From Dyadobacter sp. LHD-138 (GTDB lineage: Bacteria; Bacteroidota; Bacteroidia; Cytophagales; Spirosomataceae), in the NCBI RefSeq assembly GCF_030929615.1, contig NZ_JAVFVU010000028.1, positions 1 through 64,000 of the forward strand: DNA of 64,000 nucleotides, in the 5' to 3' direction. The number at the start of each line of letters is the position of its first letter. Position 1 is the stretch's first letter. Made by a program: the position numbers and the translations under genes. The notes beneath the pieces were generated by a model, which saw only the letters and a list, made by a program, of their open reading frames with translations, did not search any database and was not told the origin of the DNA. Below are positions 24,761 through 34,570 of the stretch, piece after piece.

Positions 24761-27631
24761 TTATCTACTGATAATCACTTTATGGCTGCTTCGTGTACCA
24801 TCCATTTGTGAAATCTGTAACAAATACATCCCAGAAACCAGATTTTTTACCGGTATTCCTTCATTTTTGATACTGTTTGCCTCATAAATTATTTTACCAT
24901 TCAAATCATTGATCATGATACTTTTAATAGACTCCAACGCTACATCCTTAATAAAAAGCACATCGGAAACCGGATTAGGATAGACCGAGACCGTAACTGC
25001 CTTTTTAGGAAACTGTAAGCTTTGAATACGGCTATAAGTGAAAGTTTGATCCAGATCAATCATTTTTAGACGGTAAAAATTTTGACCATTCAAGGCTTTT
25101 CCATCTGCTGTCTTTTCATGGGTAAATGAATAATTGACAGAAACAGCACTTTCCTTGCCAGCAGATACGCTACCCATTACATCCCATTCCTTACCTGTCA
25201 GGCTGTGTTCAATGTCGAAACGCTCGCTATTGGTTTCAGAGGTAGTAGTCCATGACAATTTCGCAGCACCTTCCGATTTGGCTACGTTGAACCTGGTGAG
25301 TACAACGGGCAAGGCGGTATTCCAGGAAATGATGTAATTCGTTGGAACGGATACTGCGGAAGCTGCATCCACAAACGAATACGTGAAACTTACCCCGTTA
25401 TATCCTGAGCCATCCAAAACAATACTCAAATTATCCTGACAATAATTCACGATCCGAACTGGCGTGGGTACAGCAACCGATCCCAAGTTCAATAACACCG
25501 GATCACTACCTCCTGCCCCATCATAATCATAGTACAACTTAGGCGAACCTGTACCGGAATTTACTACAATGGGAGTCTGAATAATAATTGTTCTGTTGCA
25601 GGAACCCAAATAACCATTCGCTGCATTATTAACATCTTCCAAATCCGTTCCTGTAAGCTGGGAAGGAGCAGTATGGCCCGATCCACTCACCACCAACGAA
25701 CTGTTTAATACAACCTTGCTTCCACCAGACGGCTGGTCAATCACAAAGGTATAATCATGGCTCACAGGAGGCGTCTGTATCCCAAAATTGACATTAATAA
25801 CATCCGCGTTATTTAATACAATTCCATTGGCCCCAGATCCTGTATTCATTCCATTAACCAAACCATCAGCCCCAACAGAAACCGGGGCGCCAAATACCTC
25901 ACCGGTATTGAGCCAGCCTTCCGGTAAAGAGGATGCTGGGATACTGGATACATCGTCAATGGTCCCATTGGTCATCACGGCTCTGTATGTTCCCGTGCCA
26001 ACAGACGTAAATTTAAAAAATCCATTGGCATCCAGTTGCTGCGTGCCGAAATAAACGGGTTGTGACGATACTTCATAAAGGTGTACAAACAAATTACCAT
26101 TTGGATTGAAACCCGTCGCATCGCCTCCCGCCAAAACGGTATTGTTCACTCTGCCACCACCAGCATCGTTTAAACCATTGCTGTCATGGTATAAATTTCC
26201 GCTTAAACTAAAACCCCATTCCGCAGATGCTTCCCGGAAAGGATAAACGATGTCCTTTCTGCCCAATCCTACAAAGCTCTGCACTGCCGGATCGCATGAA
26301 TTGTAAACTTTGAGGTTATGAATATTCCAAAAATTGTCTTCCTCATAAACGGCGGTAAGTTTTGCAACGCCGGAAGTATTTCGCTTCACCTGCACGGTGA
26401 CGGGACTAGAAGTAATGGTTAGAAAACCAGTACCGGCATCATAGGTGCCACCCGTGACAGTACCAAATTCTGCATCGGCCGGAATGGATAATTTCAGACG
26501 CTGCGGATTAGGAGAAGCCATTTGGAATGCTATTTGAAAATTAACATACTGCCCTGGTGATGCCGGTGAATTTTGTGCAGTAATTGAAAATGTTGGTTCG
26601 GGGGGCGTTGGCAAACTCGGTACCGCCAGTTGCGCCTGCCTTGCTAATGACCCGGCCACATGTCCATAGTTAATAGGATTGTCTAAGGTGCGCCAAATGG
26701 CTATTTGTCCATTTATACGCTCAATAGCAGTGCCTGTTGGCGAATTTTTTAGTAACCACATAATGCGGGCGGTTTTTAACTGGTCAGTGCTATTATATGC
26801 ACCGCTCTCATCTATATCGAAACTGTCATTTGCTTTGTAGGTAAATGGAGTTTGTCCATAATAATACCCCCAGGAAGGTGATGAAACATCTTTGTGAGAA
26901 TTAAGACAAAAGCCAATCTCACTGGTCGTAAAATTCTTATTTTCATCGAAATAGGCTACACAAATCGGGGCGTGGTTTTCTCCGGGTGTTGATGTTAAAT
27001 GCATATCGTCCACCGCCAGATAAGAATTAGGTGTGACAAATGCTTTCCATACCGCACTACTGCGATCACGACAGGTCGTAAATACCTGGTCTCCTGTCAC
27101 ATACCGGATATCAATCGGGTCGTGCTGTTGGGTTGTGGGAACAATTGAACCCTGAAATGAAATAGTCACATCTCCTTTCAAAACCAATTCTGTTCCAACA
27201 ATATCCTGATCGTTGGCAGCATTGATCGTCATTGCCACTGTTCCTGTGTTGTTACTACTGTTGTATATTTTAATAATTCCATCGTTGGCCAGTGCAATAT
27301 TGTTAAATGTAAGCACTACGCTACCCGTTTTTCCGCCAAGCTCCGGCCTGATCGTAAAGTGTCGTAGAGCTAAATTTGAGGTCGTGTTACCATAATAAAA
27401 ATAGATTTGACCCGCCGTAGCTTTGGCTATACGATCCGTTCCACTTGTTGCACCAGGATAGTAAGTCTTATGCCCCGTTACACCTGGAATACTAATATCT
27501 TCAATACCACCATCCACAGGCAGGCAATCCTGAGCATAACTTTTGCCTGTTAGCAGACAGACAAAAAATAGCGACAAAACGAAAATAATGGGGCTTAACA
27601 ACTTATGCAGCCTTTCCCGAAGGCTGTCCAT
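24761..27631 (-). CDS. Large secreted protein with T9SS type A sorting domain
   Basis: A 956-residue secreted protein. A signal peptide (LLSPIIFVLSLFFVCLLTGKSYAQ) is followed by a region with several beta-sandwich-like parts, an SdrD B-like/prealbumin segment around GFFKFTSVGTGTYRAVMTNG, a segment with fibronectin-like character near LPVVLTRFNVAKSEGAAKLSW (about residue 780), and a C-terminal type IX secretion sorting domain (SVYPNPVSDVLFIKD, then LNGKIIYEA and VSGMYLLQIS, ending KVIISR). It would be exported by T9SS and attached to the cell surface or released. No catalytic domain is seen. An adhesin or matrix role is a guess. Confidence 0.85.
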   Translation of the reverse strand: MDSLRERLHKLLSPIIFVLSLFFVCLLTGKSYAQDCLPVDGGIEDISIPGVTGHKTYYPGATSGTDRIAKATAGQIYFYYGNTTSNLALRHFTIRPELGGKTGSVVLTFNNIALANDGIIKIYNSSNNTGTVAMTINAANDQDIVGTELVLKGDVTISFQGSIVPTTQQHDPIDIRYVTGDQVFTTCRDRSSAVWKAFVTPNSYLAVDDMHLTSTPGENHAPICVAYFDENKNFTTSEIGFCLNSHKDVSSPSWGYYYGQTPFTYKANDSFDIDESGAYNSTDQLKTARIMWLLKNSPTGTAIERINGQIAIWRTLDNPINYGHVAGSLARQAQLAVPSLPTPPEPTFSITAQNSPASPGQYVNFQIAFQMASPNPQRLKLSIPADAEFGTVTGGTYDAGTGFLTITSSPVTVQVKRNTSGVAKLTAVYEEDNFWNIHNLKVYNSCDPAVQSFVGLGRKDIVYPFREASAEWGFSLSGNLYHDSNGLNDAGGGRVNNTVLAGGDATGFNPNGNLFVHLYEVSSQPVYFGTQQLDANGFFKFTSVGTGTYRAVMTNGTIDDVSSIPASSLPEGWLNTGEVFGAPVSVGADGLVNGMNTGSGANGIVLNNADVINVNFGIQTPPVSHDYTFVIDQPSGGSKVVLNSSLVVSGSGHTAPSQLTGTDLEDVNNAANGYLGSCNRTIIIQTPIVVNSGTGSPKLYYDYDGAGGSDPVLLNLGSVAVPTPVRIVNYCQDNLSIVLDGSGYNGVSFTYSFVDAASAVSVPTNYIISWNTALPVVLTRFNVAKSEGAAKLSWTTTSETNSERFDIEHSLTGKEWDVMGSVSAGKESAVSVNYSFTHEKTADGKALNGQNFYRLKMIDLDQTFTYSRIQSLQFPKKAVTVSVYPNPVSDVLFIKDVALESIKSIMINDLNGKIIYEANSIKNEGIPVKNLVSGMYLLQISQMDGTRSSHKVIISR

Positions 27632-28052
27632 AAATGGATTGATTAAATGTACATGCATACCAATTGCTGTTTAATAAAGTGTTTGTAAGTGATTTGTAAA
27701 TTCTTGATTTTTGAACGATCAGATGTCCGGCGGAGGATAGCAAGCCGGCCCTTTTCGAAACATCCATCATATAGCAGTTTGCACACCTTATGCTGATACT
27801 ATACAACTTTTGCACAAAGTTGCCGGAAGGTGTACGAATATAAAATAGCCAATAAGCCACCGGTTTGTGGCGATAAAGCCACACGCAACTTATTGTACTT
27901 TTCAAATAAACCAGGGAGAACAAAAAGCAGATAGTAGCATGCATTTAATCTCTACCAAAACCAGATCCGTTACGCCGAAGTGAAGTAAAGCGCATCCGGA
28001 TCCAGCCCATCATTTGCCTGGATGGATCGGCGTATAAACCTATACGGGAAGA
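27632..28052. other. Intergenic region upstream of the T9SS protein gene
   Basis: About 420 bp between two minus-strand genes. It holds the T9SS gene promoter region and, near the LuxR gene end, imperfectly paired ATCCGGATCC/GGATGGAT words (27992-28027) that could act as its terminator. No gene is supported; the open frames here overlap known coding sequence and lack family features. Confidence 0.4.
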
Positions 28053-28688
28053 TTAACGGGATTCCATTACTTCTTTTAGTTTCAATATATTATTTACACC
28101 AAGCTTCGTAAAAATATTGGTTTTCACTGTACTGATGGTTGATCTTTGCAGTCCCAGACTTTCCGCAATGAAAGAAGTTTTCATCCCCCGGATCAGGCAT
28201 AGCGCCACCTCGTGCTGTCTTGGACTTAGCCGTCGTGAAGCATGTTTGTTCTTATAGCTCCTCTGTCCTTTTTGAAATTTACCAAGCAAACTATAAAGGA
28301 GCTCGGAATCAACGTAATAATCCCCTCGCCAAACCGTTTCAAGACATTTAATCAGATCTATCAATATCTTGCTTTGGCAGAGACATCCATTGGCTCCTGA
28401 TCTTAAATAAGAAAGCGTGGTACTGGCATCAGCCTGCCGATCATACACAATAACACGCGCAGCAGGCAGCTTCAACTTGACCACCCGAAGCAAATCAAAC
28501 TTCTCATTTTCAGTCAATTCACAAAACCCAAGAACAACCAGATCAATTTCCTGAAACTTTTTCGAGGAAAGAAATTCTTTCGTACCCCTAAGTTCGATCA
28601 GGTATTCATCTTTATAATGAGTTTCAAGCAAAGCCGCTATGGCTCCCCCCACAAGCGCCCAATCATCAATAATTAAGATTGTTGACAT
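28053..28688 (-). CDS. LuxR/NarL-type response regulator with degenerate receiver
   Basis: A 211-residue protein with an N-terminal CheY-like receiver (about 1-120) and a C-terminal LuxR helix-turn-helix (about 148-208, LSPRQHEVALCLIRGMKTSFIAESLGLQRSTISTVKTNIFTKLGV region). The acidic pair IIDDW is present, but the phosphoacceptor Asp is replaced by Gly54 (DLVVLGFCE), the Ser/Thr switch by Asp (VIVYDRQ), and the expected Lys by Gln (CLCQSK). It therefore cannot be phosphorylated normally and may respond to a ligand, a partner protein or expression level. It is divergent from the intact response regulator at 29319 across 630 bp. Confidence 0.86.
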   Translation of the reverse strand: MSTILIIDDWALVGGAIAALLETHYKDEYLIELRGTKEFLSSKKFQEIDLVVLGFCELTENEKFDLLRVVKLKLPAARVIVYDRQADASTTLSYLRSGANGCLCQSKILIDLIKCLETVWRGDYYVDSELLYSLLGKFQKGQRSYKNKHASRRLSPRQHEVALCLIRGMKTSFIAESLGLQRSTISTVKTNIFTKLGVNNILKLKEVMESR

Positions 28689-29318
28689 CGTTTATATCTG
28701 TATTATCTTAATCCCCCTTCCCGGCAAAATGAGACCACCGGAAGGGCCGAACTAATTGGCGATGGTTTGAATTGAGAAATGTTCTTTTTTAGCTGGAAAA
28801 CAGGTTACTTTTTACAATTATTAATTTCATAAATTTGACTCAATCATCCCTATACAAAATTGAATACAAGTGCATCGATAAAAAATAGCTGTCCAGCCAA
28901 AAGCATGAAGCTATTTAGCTACAAATATTGTCAATAAAAGTATTTATAGGTAAGTGTATCAAACATGCTCAAAAGAGCTAAAACTAGCACTCCCCGATGA
29001 AATTTGAATACAAAAAATAGCTTAGTAGCTACAATTTAACTTACTTACTCCCGGATACATTTTTTGTGTATTTAAAGCCTAGCAAATCAATTATTCCTTT
29101 TTCTGGCGGGAATTATCATCGTTGATCTTATATCCGGCACCATGGACACATCCCTAATCGCTGGTCTGGTTATCAGTGCCGCATTCAAAAGAGAAATTGC
29201 GTTTTTGCGTAGTAGCTTATATCAATCACTTTTTTGCACGGTTTTCTAAAACCGGCTGGATCACGGGTAAAATCCCCTGTCAAATTTTGCGTAAACCTTA
29301 CACATCACTTCATTCAAA
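28689..29318. promoter_or_regulatory. Divergent promoter region between two response regulators
   Basis: A 630-bp AT-rich gap. A partly duplicated segment is visible: AATTGAATACAA then AAAATAGCT and TAGCTACAAAT (28858-28927), repeated in shorter form as TTTGAATACAA, AAAATAGCT and TAGCTACAATT (29003-29036). These could be regulator sites. A short hairpin CGGTTTT-CT-AAAACCG lies at 29239-29254. A 35-codon open frame at 29142-29249 has no supporting features. Confidence 0.4.
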
Positions 29319-29975
29319 ATGAACAAATTGAACAAAATACTAATAGCAGATGACCACGTTCTCGTTCGTTTAGGTATGGAACTCCTGGTTAAGGAGGTAT
29401 TGGGATCGGCCTGCGCGATTGACTTTGCGTCCGACGGCTCCGAACTGTCCGAAAAACTGGAAAAGAATGAATATCAGATTTTAATTTCTGACCTGAATAT
29501 GCCCGGTATTACAGGATTAGAAATGGTCGCGAATGCGTTGAAATTGCAAAATACACTGCGAATTTTACTCGTCAGCGTTAATCCCGAACTGATGTTTGCT
29601 CACCGTTATCTGAAGGCCGGTGTTTTTGGATACATACAAAAAGGTAATTCTCACGAAGAATTAAAAAAAGCGATCTATGAGATCAGCATGGGGCGAAGGT
29701 ACCTTACCAACAGTCAGACCAGACAGTTCACGAATGCTTTTTTAAACGATTTCCCCTCCAATCCTTTTGATATTTTATCGGCGCGGGAGCTCGAAGTAGC
29801 ACTGCTATTACTCAAAGGGAACGGGGCACTGGAAGTTTCAACCACCCTTTCCATAAACCCCTCAACGGCCAGTACTTACAGAGGACGGATTTTTGATAAA
29901 TTAGGCATTAAAAATATTATTGAACTTAGCCAGCTTGCCCGCCAGTATCATTTTCTGGGTGATGATTCAATGTAA
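29319..29975 (+). CDS. LuxR/NarL-type response regulator
   Basis: A 218-residue response regulator with a complete receiver: acidic pair ADDH near residue 10, phosphoacceptor Asp58 in LISDLNMPG, Ser in LLVSVN and Lys in GYIQKG. The C-terminal LuxR domain (about 150-210) includes SARELEVALLLLKG and the recognition helix around INPSTASTYRGRIFDKLGI. The large sensor kinase is encoded convergently and its end overlaps this gene by 50 bp, so the two are natural candidates for a two-component pair. Confidence 0.9.
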   Translation: MNKLNKILIADDHVLVRLGMELLVKEVLGSACAIDFASDGSELSEKLEKNEYQILISDLNMPGITGLEMVANALKLQNTLRILLVSVNPELMFAHRYLKAGVFGYIQKGNSHEELKKAIYEISMGRRYLTNSQTRQFTNAFLNDFPSNPFDILSARELEVALLLLKGNGALEVSTTLSINPSTASTYRGRIFDKLGIKNIIELSQLARQYHFLGDDSM

Positions 29976-32900
29976 CGCTAAACGAACTGCCATTGCGAGA
30001 GGTCTTTATGTCCAGTTTGCCATTAATTTCTTGCAGCATTTTTAAAATCAAAACACTTCCAATGCCTTGATTTCCTAAACCACGACTCTCATTGGTGTAG
30101 TTTTTCAACTGCGCATCGTCTAGTCCGGGACCCGTATCTGATACGGAGATAATCGTTGCCCTTTCGTCAGCTGCCGCGCCAAGAAATATCTTTCCGTCCC
30201 GGGTGTGTTTGTTGGCGTTATCAATCAGATTACGGATAATGAGCGCAAGTATCTGATAATCCGTCTGACAGATCAATTTCGTTGGCGCTATCAAAAGCTG
30301 GTTCTTTCTACTCTTTACGATGTCGGTATAAAGTGCATCAATTTCGTTAAACAGATCCTGAATATGGACGGTTTTAATAGTCACTTTGAAGTCTTCATGC
30401 TGGCTTGCAGCCCAGGTGAAAAAATTCTCGGTAAAAAGACGAAGCCCCCGGGTGCCGTGCTGCAGCTCAATAAGTTTTTGGTTAAGTTCCTTTTGTTCAA
30501 TATCCTGATGGCTGGCGACCAAATAATTACTGATCGTGTTAAGAAAACTGATCGGTGACCGTAAATCGTGCAAGACCATCGTGATTACCTTGTCCTTCAC
30601 CTGATTACTGCGAAGCAATGCAGACTCGGACTCTGCAAGCTCTTGCACTGCCGCGCTAAGTTCATGCGTTCTGACATCAACCAGTACTTTGAGCTGCTTT
30701 GATTTTTCCTTTATAGCATTCAGCCGCCGACGTATGAGCAGATATACAATGGAAGCCATGGCGAACAGTGAAATCAGATAAAACCACCAGGTGTTGTAAA
30801 ACCAGGGTGTCACCTCAAATGCCAGTTCCAGCGTTTCGTAGGCATTTGCCGCTTTTCCTGATGCGCTGCGAACGACGATTTTATAATTCCCCGGTGGAGT
30901 CCGGCTTAATCTGATTTCACCATTTTCCGGAACAGCATTCCAAGTTTCGCTAAGGCCCGCTATCTGGTATTCAAACTGCATGTTTTGCGGGTTGCCAAAA
31001 AAAGGGCTGCTTACTTTCATGGTCAATTCGGAAAAGTTCGGATCCAATATGGCCTTTTGAGAGGTAATATCAATCGGCTTGTTGTTTACAGACAACCCGT
31101 CGATGTATATTTTTTTGTCCGGATAAACCAGGCTCATTTTATTGGGATAAAACCACACCAGTCCGTTCATGGACGGTAGCGAGAGCATGCCGTCCTGCAT
31201 CCGGAGGTACGCCGGATCGCAGCCGCCATTAAACTCATTGGTCCGCAACCCATTTTGCTTTGTCATCATGTAAAAATAAACATGCTCAGATTTTCCGTGG
31301 GCGAAAGCGGCCAATTCCGATTTTAAAACTTTAAACAAACCATTGTTTGTAGGAAGCCAAAAACTGCCTGCACCATCATCAATAAACGCATGTACTGCTT
31401 TAAGCGATTTTTGAGGCCCCAGGGGCATGGCGTAAATTTTTCCTTTCTCGTACAAATAAAACCCTTTGCCATAACTCGCAATCCACAACCGCCCCCCGTC
31501 CTGGTGTACTGTTCTAATCTGTAAAGAATCGAGAATTGATTTGTAGACTTTATTTTGCGGCATATTGTACCATTTCAAGCCTGATTCACTGGCGAGCAGA
31601 AAATTGTTTTTGTCCAGCCTCAAAGCAGTAATAATTTCCAGTGAATTCGGAAACTCCTGCTGCATCTTCAACACATCATTGGACAGTATCCCGATCGATC
31701 GTCTCGTACAAAAAATAAGATCCTTTCCGTTTGGAAAAACAGACCGTAATCTTCTGTCAAGTGCTATTAACGAATGGGTCTTTCCGGTATTTAAGTCGTG
31801 CCGGTAAAATTTAAAATCGCTATCAAAATATAGCTGATTATCATCTGTAATGAAGTGTGTGGCCCCATCCTTGCTATGGAGAGGGATATACTTTGATGAT
31901 TTGTCGCGCGAGAAAAGGACATCTCCCGTAAAAATCCTTCCGTCTATTGTCCGGGACTGTGGGTAGAAGCTTTCGGAGCTCGCCTCAGCCGGCACGGTAG
32001 GATATTCAAACGAACCAGTTTCTACAATATACAAGCCTTCGGTCTCGGATCCAAAGTAGTATTTATTCTGATCCCTGACATAATACATGCAGGTTAAATT
32101 GATGATATCCAGATTCTCCAGTACCTTTTCAGATATGATTCTGTTCTGATTCAGATCGATCCGGTACAGCGTTTTTCCACTGTACACGTAGGTCCCTTCC
32201 TTGCACCATAATACTTTGGATTTACCTGAAAGGTAATCCGGATCCTGCTCAATAGGACCGCTAATCTTATCGATCGAAGGAATCAACACGCCACTTTTCC
32301 AGACATTAATTCTGTTTCCGGGATATAAATGAACGTAATAACTGCCGATAATGCTCTTCTGTCGATTGGCAATATCCAAATCACGGTCACCGAGCTGGAT
32401 CACCCTTTTTTTTGTGATATAATATAAATCTTCCAGAGCCGATAAGTAAACCTCGCCTGTCCCGGGACTCCCTCCCTCAGATCCCTGTGGGCGTTTGTGC
32501 TTTTGAAAAAAAAGTGCATTCAGGCTATCCACATGCGTTTTCGCTCCTACATAGCCGATGGTTGGCAAGTATATATTTTTGTCAACGATCAATTCCGGAT
32601 AAGTTCCCCGGCGATGTCCACCGGAATTGATGATTACCCTTTCATTTTTAGCCGTCAGCGCGTATAAATCACCGGAAAGGTCGGAGGCCTGCATTTTGAT
32701 ACGATCACTGGTGATACCCGGGATTTCCGAAATGCCGTATGTATTAAAGCGCTTGCCATCAAACCGGACCAGCCCCATTTCGGTGGCTAACCAGCAGTAC
32801 CCCGCTTTATCAAAATTTATCGATTTGACACTGTTCTGCGGCAAGCCGTTTTCATTATTATAGTGGGCAATTGCATAACTGCTCTTTTGCGCCGGACAAT

Positions 32901-33021
32901 ATCCTGCGACCAGCAAAAGCAATATATTCCAAATATTAAAAGAGGATGTACAATATCTCCAGGGCAAGGCAGACCTGTTTTTCACAACGCGCTTACCTCC
33001 AAAGAGGGTAGAAAAAACCAT
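29926..33021 (-). CDS. Sensor histidine kinase with periplasmic propeller and Y_Y_Y domain
   Basis: A 1031-residue membrane kinase. After an N-terminal membrane segment comes a periplasmic two-blade beta-propeller of reg_prop repeats (for example ENGLPQNSVKSINFDKAGYCWLATEMGLVRFDG near residue 60), a Y_Y_Y domain near 650-740, a transmembrane helix near 745-765, a coiled linker and the kinase core. His818 in LHDLRSPISF is the phosphorylation site, with N box NLIDNANKH and G box DTGPGLDD. Unlike the PUL hybrid two-component systems, it has no receiver or AraC domain, so it needs a separate regulator, probably the one at 29319. The sensed ligand may be a sugar or other small molecule. Confidence 0.9.
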   Translation of the reverse strand: MVFSTLFGGKRVVKNRSALPWRYCTSSFNIWNILLLLVAGYCPAQKSSYAIAHYNNENGLPQNSVKSINFDKAGYCWLATEMGLVRFDGKRFNTYGISEIPGITSDRIKMQASDLSGDLYALTAKNERVIINSGGHRRGTYPELIVDKNIYLPTIGYVGAKTHVDSLNALFFQKHKRPQGSEGGSPGTGEVYLSALEDLYYITKKRVIQLGDRDLDIANRQKSIIGSYYVHLYPGNRINVWKSGVLIPSIDKISGPIEQDPDYLSGKSKVLWCKEGTYVYSGKTLYRIDLNQNRIISEKVLENLDIINLTCMYYVRDQNKYYFGSETEGLYIVETGSFEYPTVPAEASSESFYPQSRTIDGRIFTGDVLFSRDKSSKYIPLHSKDGATHFITDDNQLYFDSDFKFYRHDLNTGKTHSLIALDRRLRSVFPNGKDLIFCTRRSIGILSNDVLKMQQEFPNSLEIITALRLDKNNFLLASESGLKWYNMPQNKVYKSILDSLQIRTVHQDGGRLWIASYGKGFYLYEKGKIYAMPLGPQKSLKAVHAFIDDGAGSFWLPTNNGLFKVLKSELAAFAHGKSEHVYFYMMTKQNGLRTNEFNGGCDPAYLRMQDGMLSLPSMNGLVWFYPNKMSLVYPDKKIYIDGLSVNNKPIDITSQKAILDPNFSELTMKVSSPFFGNPQNMQFEYQIAGLSETWNAVPENGEIRLSRTPPGNYKIVVRSASGKAANAYETLELAFEVTPWFYNTWWFYLISLFAMASIVYLLIRRRLNAIKEKSKQLKVLVDVRTHELSAAVQELAESESALLRSNQVKDKVITMVLHDLRSPISFLNTISNYLVASHQDIEQKELNQKLIELQHGTRGLRLFTENFFTWAASQHEDFKVTIKTVHIQDLFNEIDALYTDIVKSRKNQLLIAPTKLICQTDYQILALIIRNLIDNANKHTRDGKIFLGAAADERATIISVSDTGPGLDDAQLKNYTNESRGLGNQGIGSVLILKMLQEINGKLDIKTSRNGSSFSVTLNHHPENDTGGQAG

Positions 33022-33679
33022 ATCATTTAGTTATCAAAAATCACATTCCAATCAAACACAGCCGCTGGATTGAGGTAGGGTGGTTATTAAATTATTTTTC
33101 ACTAAAAGTTAAAAAACAGCACGGAAAAAGAATGAGACCATATTCAGGTTAATTAAAGTTATGTAGCTGTTGGCAATTAGCCATATACGATTAGTTCAGT
33201 AACCGGATGATTAATAGCTTATTATAAAAATCAATAATATAAACTAATTCTTCACTACTACATACATCCGTTGAAGCGCCAAAAACTTTTAGAAGCGGAC
33301 TAAACGACTTACCTGCTATCCCACAGCGGAATATATCAAAAAAACACGGCATTGCAACAATAAGAAACGAAAGATTAGGTCGTGAAATTGAGCGGATCTG
33401 TGTTTTCGTCCGCCAATCTGACACAATCCCTTATAGTGCCTGGGGTATCAATCGGCGCAGCCCTTCATTACAAGCTTTTAAAAAGTAAATCCAACGATAA
33501 AGAATGCACGGATATGGTTTTTGGTATAAATGTGTTAACTGATTTGTTTTCCATTGTTATTTCAAATTTGTTTATCCCTTAGAGAAAGGCGGAACCAAAA
33601 GGTTACAAGATTTATTTCCCGCCATGCTGTAACCTTTTGCGCGGTTGTTTCTCTAACAGCAAATCAAAATAAATCCACA
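33022..33679. other. Intergenic region with 105-bp element and hairpin
   Basis: A gap of about 660 bp between the divergent sensor kinase and DUF4142 genes. It contains the element at 33160-33264 and a hairpin with perfect 11-bp arms AAAAGGTTACA (33597-33607) and TGTAACCTTTT (33628-33638), which lies 42 bp before the DUF4142 start codon. A 66-codon GTG-started open frame at 33382-33582 shows no family features and is not called. Confidence 0.5.
33160..33264 (+). repeat. 105-bp intergenic element, copy B (compensated termini)
   Basis: The same family as 18239-18343 and nearly identical over its length. Its ends read TATGTAG and CTACATA: the third base is changed on both sides so pairing is kept. 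It is in sense with the DUF4142 gene 415 bp downstream. Confidence 0.9.
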
Positions 33680-34213
33680 ATGAAAAACTCAAACACCCTG
33701 ACCTGCCTTGCAGCAGCATTGACCTCACTGGTTTGCCTTTCTGTTAGCGCTCAAAAAAATCCAAGCCTGACCGATCCCGAAGTGGCCTCAGTAGCGGTTG
33801 TAGCCAATCAGATCGACATTGGCTATGCAGAAATTGCCGCCGCTAAATCAAAAAATGCCGAAGTGTTGAAATTTGCCGAAACCATGAAACGGGACCATAC
33901 GGCGGTTATAGGCCAGGCCGTAGCCCTTGCAAAAAAACTCGGTGTCACGCCAAAGGATAATGCCGTCAGCGCGAAACTGCTGGCAGATGCTGCCACAACC
34001 AAAAAAGCCCTGGCAAAGAAATCCGGGAAAGATTTTGACAAAGCGTACGTTGACAACGAGGTCGCCTACCATAAAGCGGTCATTAATGCCGTGGAAAATC
34101 TATTGATTCCTGAAACGGATAATGCGGAACTGAAACAGCTCCTTCAAAACATCGTACCGGCCCTGAAAGCACATTTAGGCCATGCTGAAATGATCCAGAA
34201 AAATCATAAGTAA
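33680..34213 (+). CDS. DUF4142 family periplasmic protein
   Basis: A 177-residue exported protein with signal peptide (TCLAAALTSLVCLSVSAQ) and a four-helix ferritin-like DUF4142 bundle. Motifs are IDIGYAEIAAAKSKNAEVLKFAETMKRDH (about residues 45-73) and HKAVINAVENLLIP with LKAHLGHAEMIQ near the end, carrying the conserved His/Glu positions. The family function is unknown; members occur with stress and envelope genes. The cupredoxin gene overlaps its stop by one base (TAATG), so the two are translated together. Confidence 0.88.
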   Translation: MKNSNTLTCLAAALTSLVCLSVSAQKNPSLTDPEVASVAVVANQIDIGYAEIAAAKSKNAEVLKFAETMKRDHTAVIGQAVALAKKLGVTPKDNAVSAKLLADAATTKKALAKKSGKDFDKAYVDNEVAYHKAVINAVENLLIPETDNAELKQLLQNIVPALKAHLGHAEMIQKNHK

Positions 34214-34563
34214 TGAATAAAATACAGGTAATTTTAATCACAACGATATTATTTGCCGCAAGCTTTATCTTCCCGTATATTCAGAAGCGCATTGTGCCGC
34301 CAACAAAAGCATATACCGGTCGGAATCATACCATTGAGATAAAACAGATGACGTTCAGTCCGGCCAATATAGTCGTTAAAAAAGGTGATCGGATAATATT
34401 TGTAAACCACGACATGGTCACGCACGACATCACGGAAGCAAAAAAAGCATGGAGCTCAGCGCCTTTGCTGATCGGGAAATCGTGGTCGATGACGGTTACC
34501 CAAACGGCGGCGTATTATTGTTCGATACACCCGGTTATGAAAGGAAAAATCATTGTGAAATAA
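34213..34563 (+). CDS. Cupredoxin (plastocyanin-like) protein
   Basis: A 116-residue protein with an N-terminal signal/anchor helix and a cupredoxin domain. The type I copper ligands are visible: His in VTHDITEAK (about residue 76) and Cys/His/Met in YYCSIHPVMKG (about 102-110). It should carry electrons in the periplasm. Its partner could be the di-haem cytochrome c peroxidase encoded convergently 0.8 kb downstream, since such peroxidases accept electrons from cupredoxins; this link is inference. It is translationally coupled to DUF4142. Confidence 0.87.
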   Translation: MNKIQVILITTILFAASFIFPYIQKRIVPPTKAYTGRNHTIEIKQMTFSPANIVVKKGDRIIFVNHDMVTHDITEAKKAWSSAPLLIGKSWSMTVTQTAAYYCSIHPVMKGKIIVK

Positions 34564-34570
34564 ATAGACA

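Noticed and set aside
27603..27944. Open frame overlapping the start of the T9SS protein gene
   Set aside because: Shadow reading with Cys/Tyr-rich composition and no family features; it overlaps true coding sequence.
29142..29249. 35-codon ATG frame before the response regulator
   Set aside because: No homology visible, and it ends in a palindromic hairpin.
33382..33582. 66-codon GTG-started frame before the DUF4142 gene
   Set aside because: Weak start, no recognisable features, AT-rich intergenic context.
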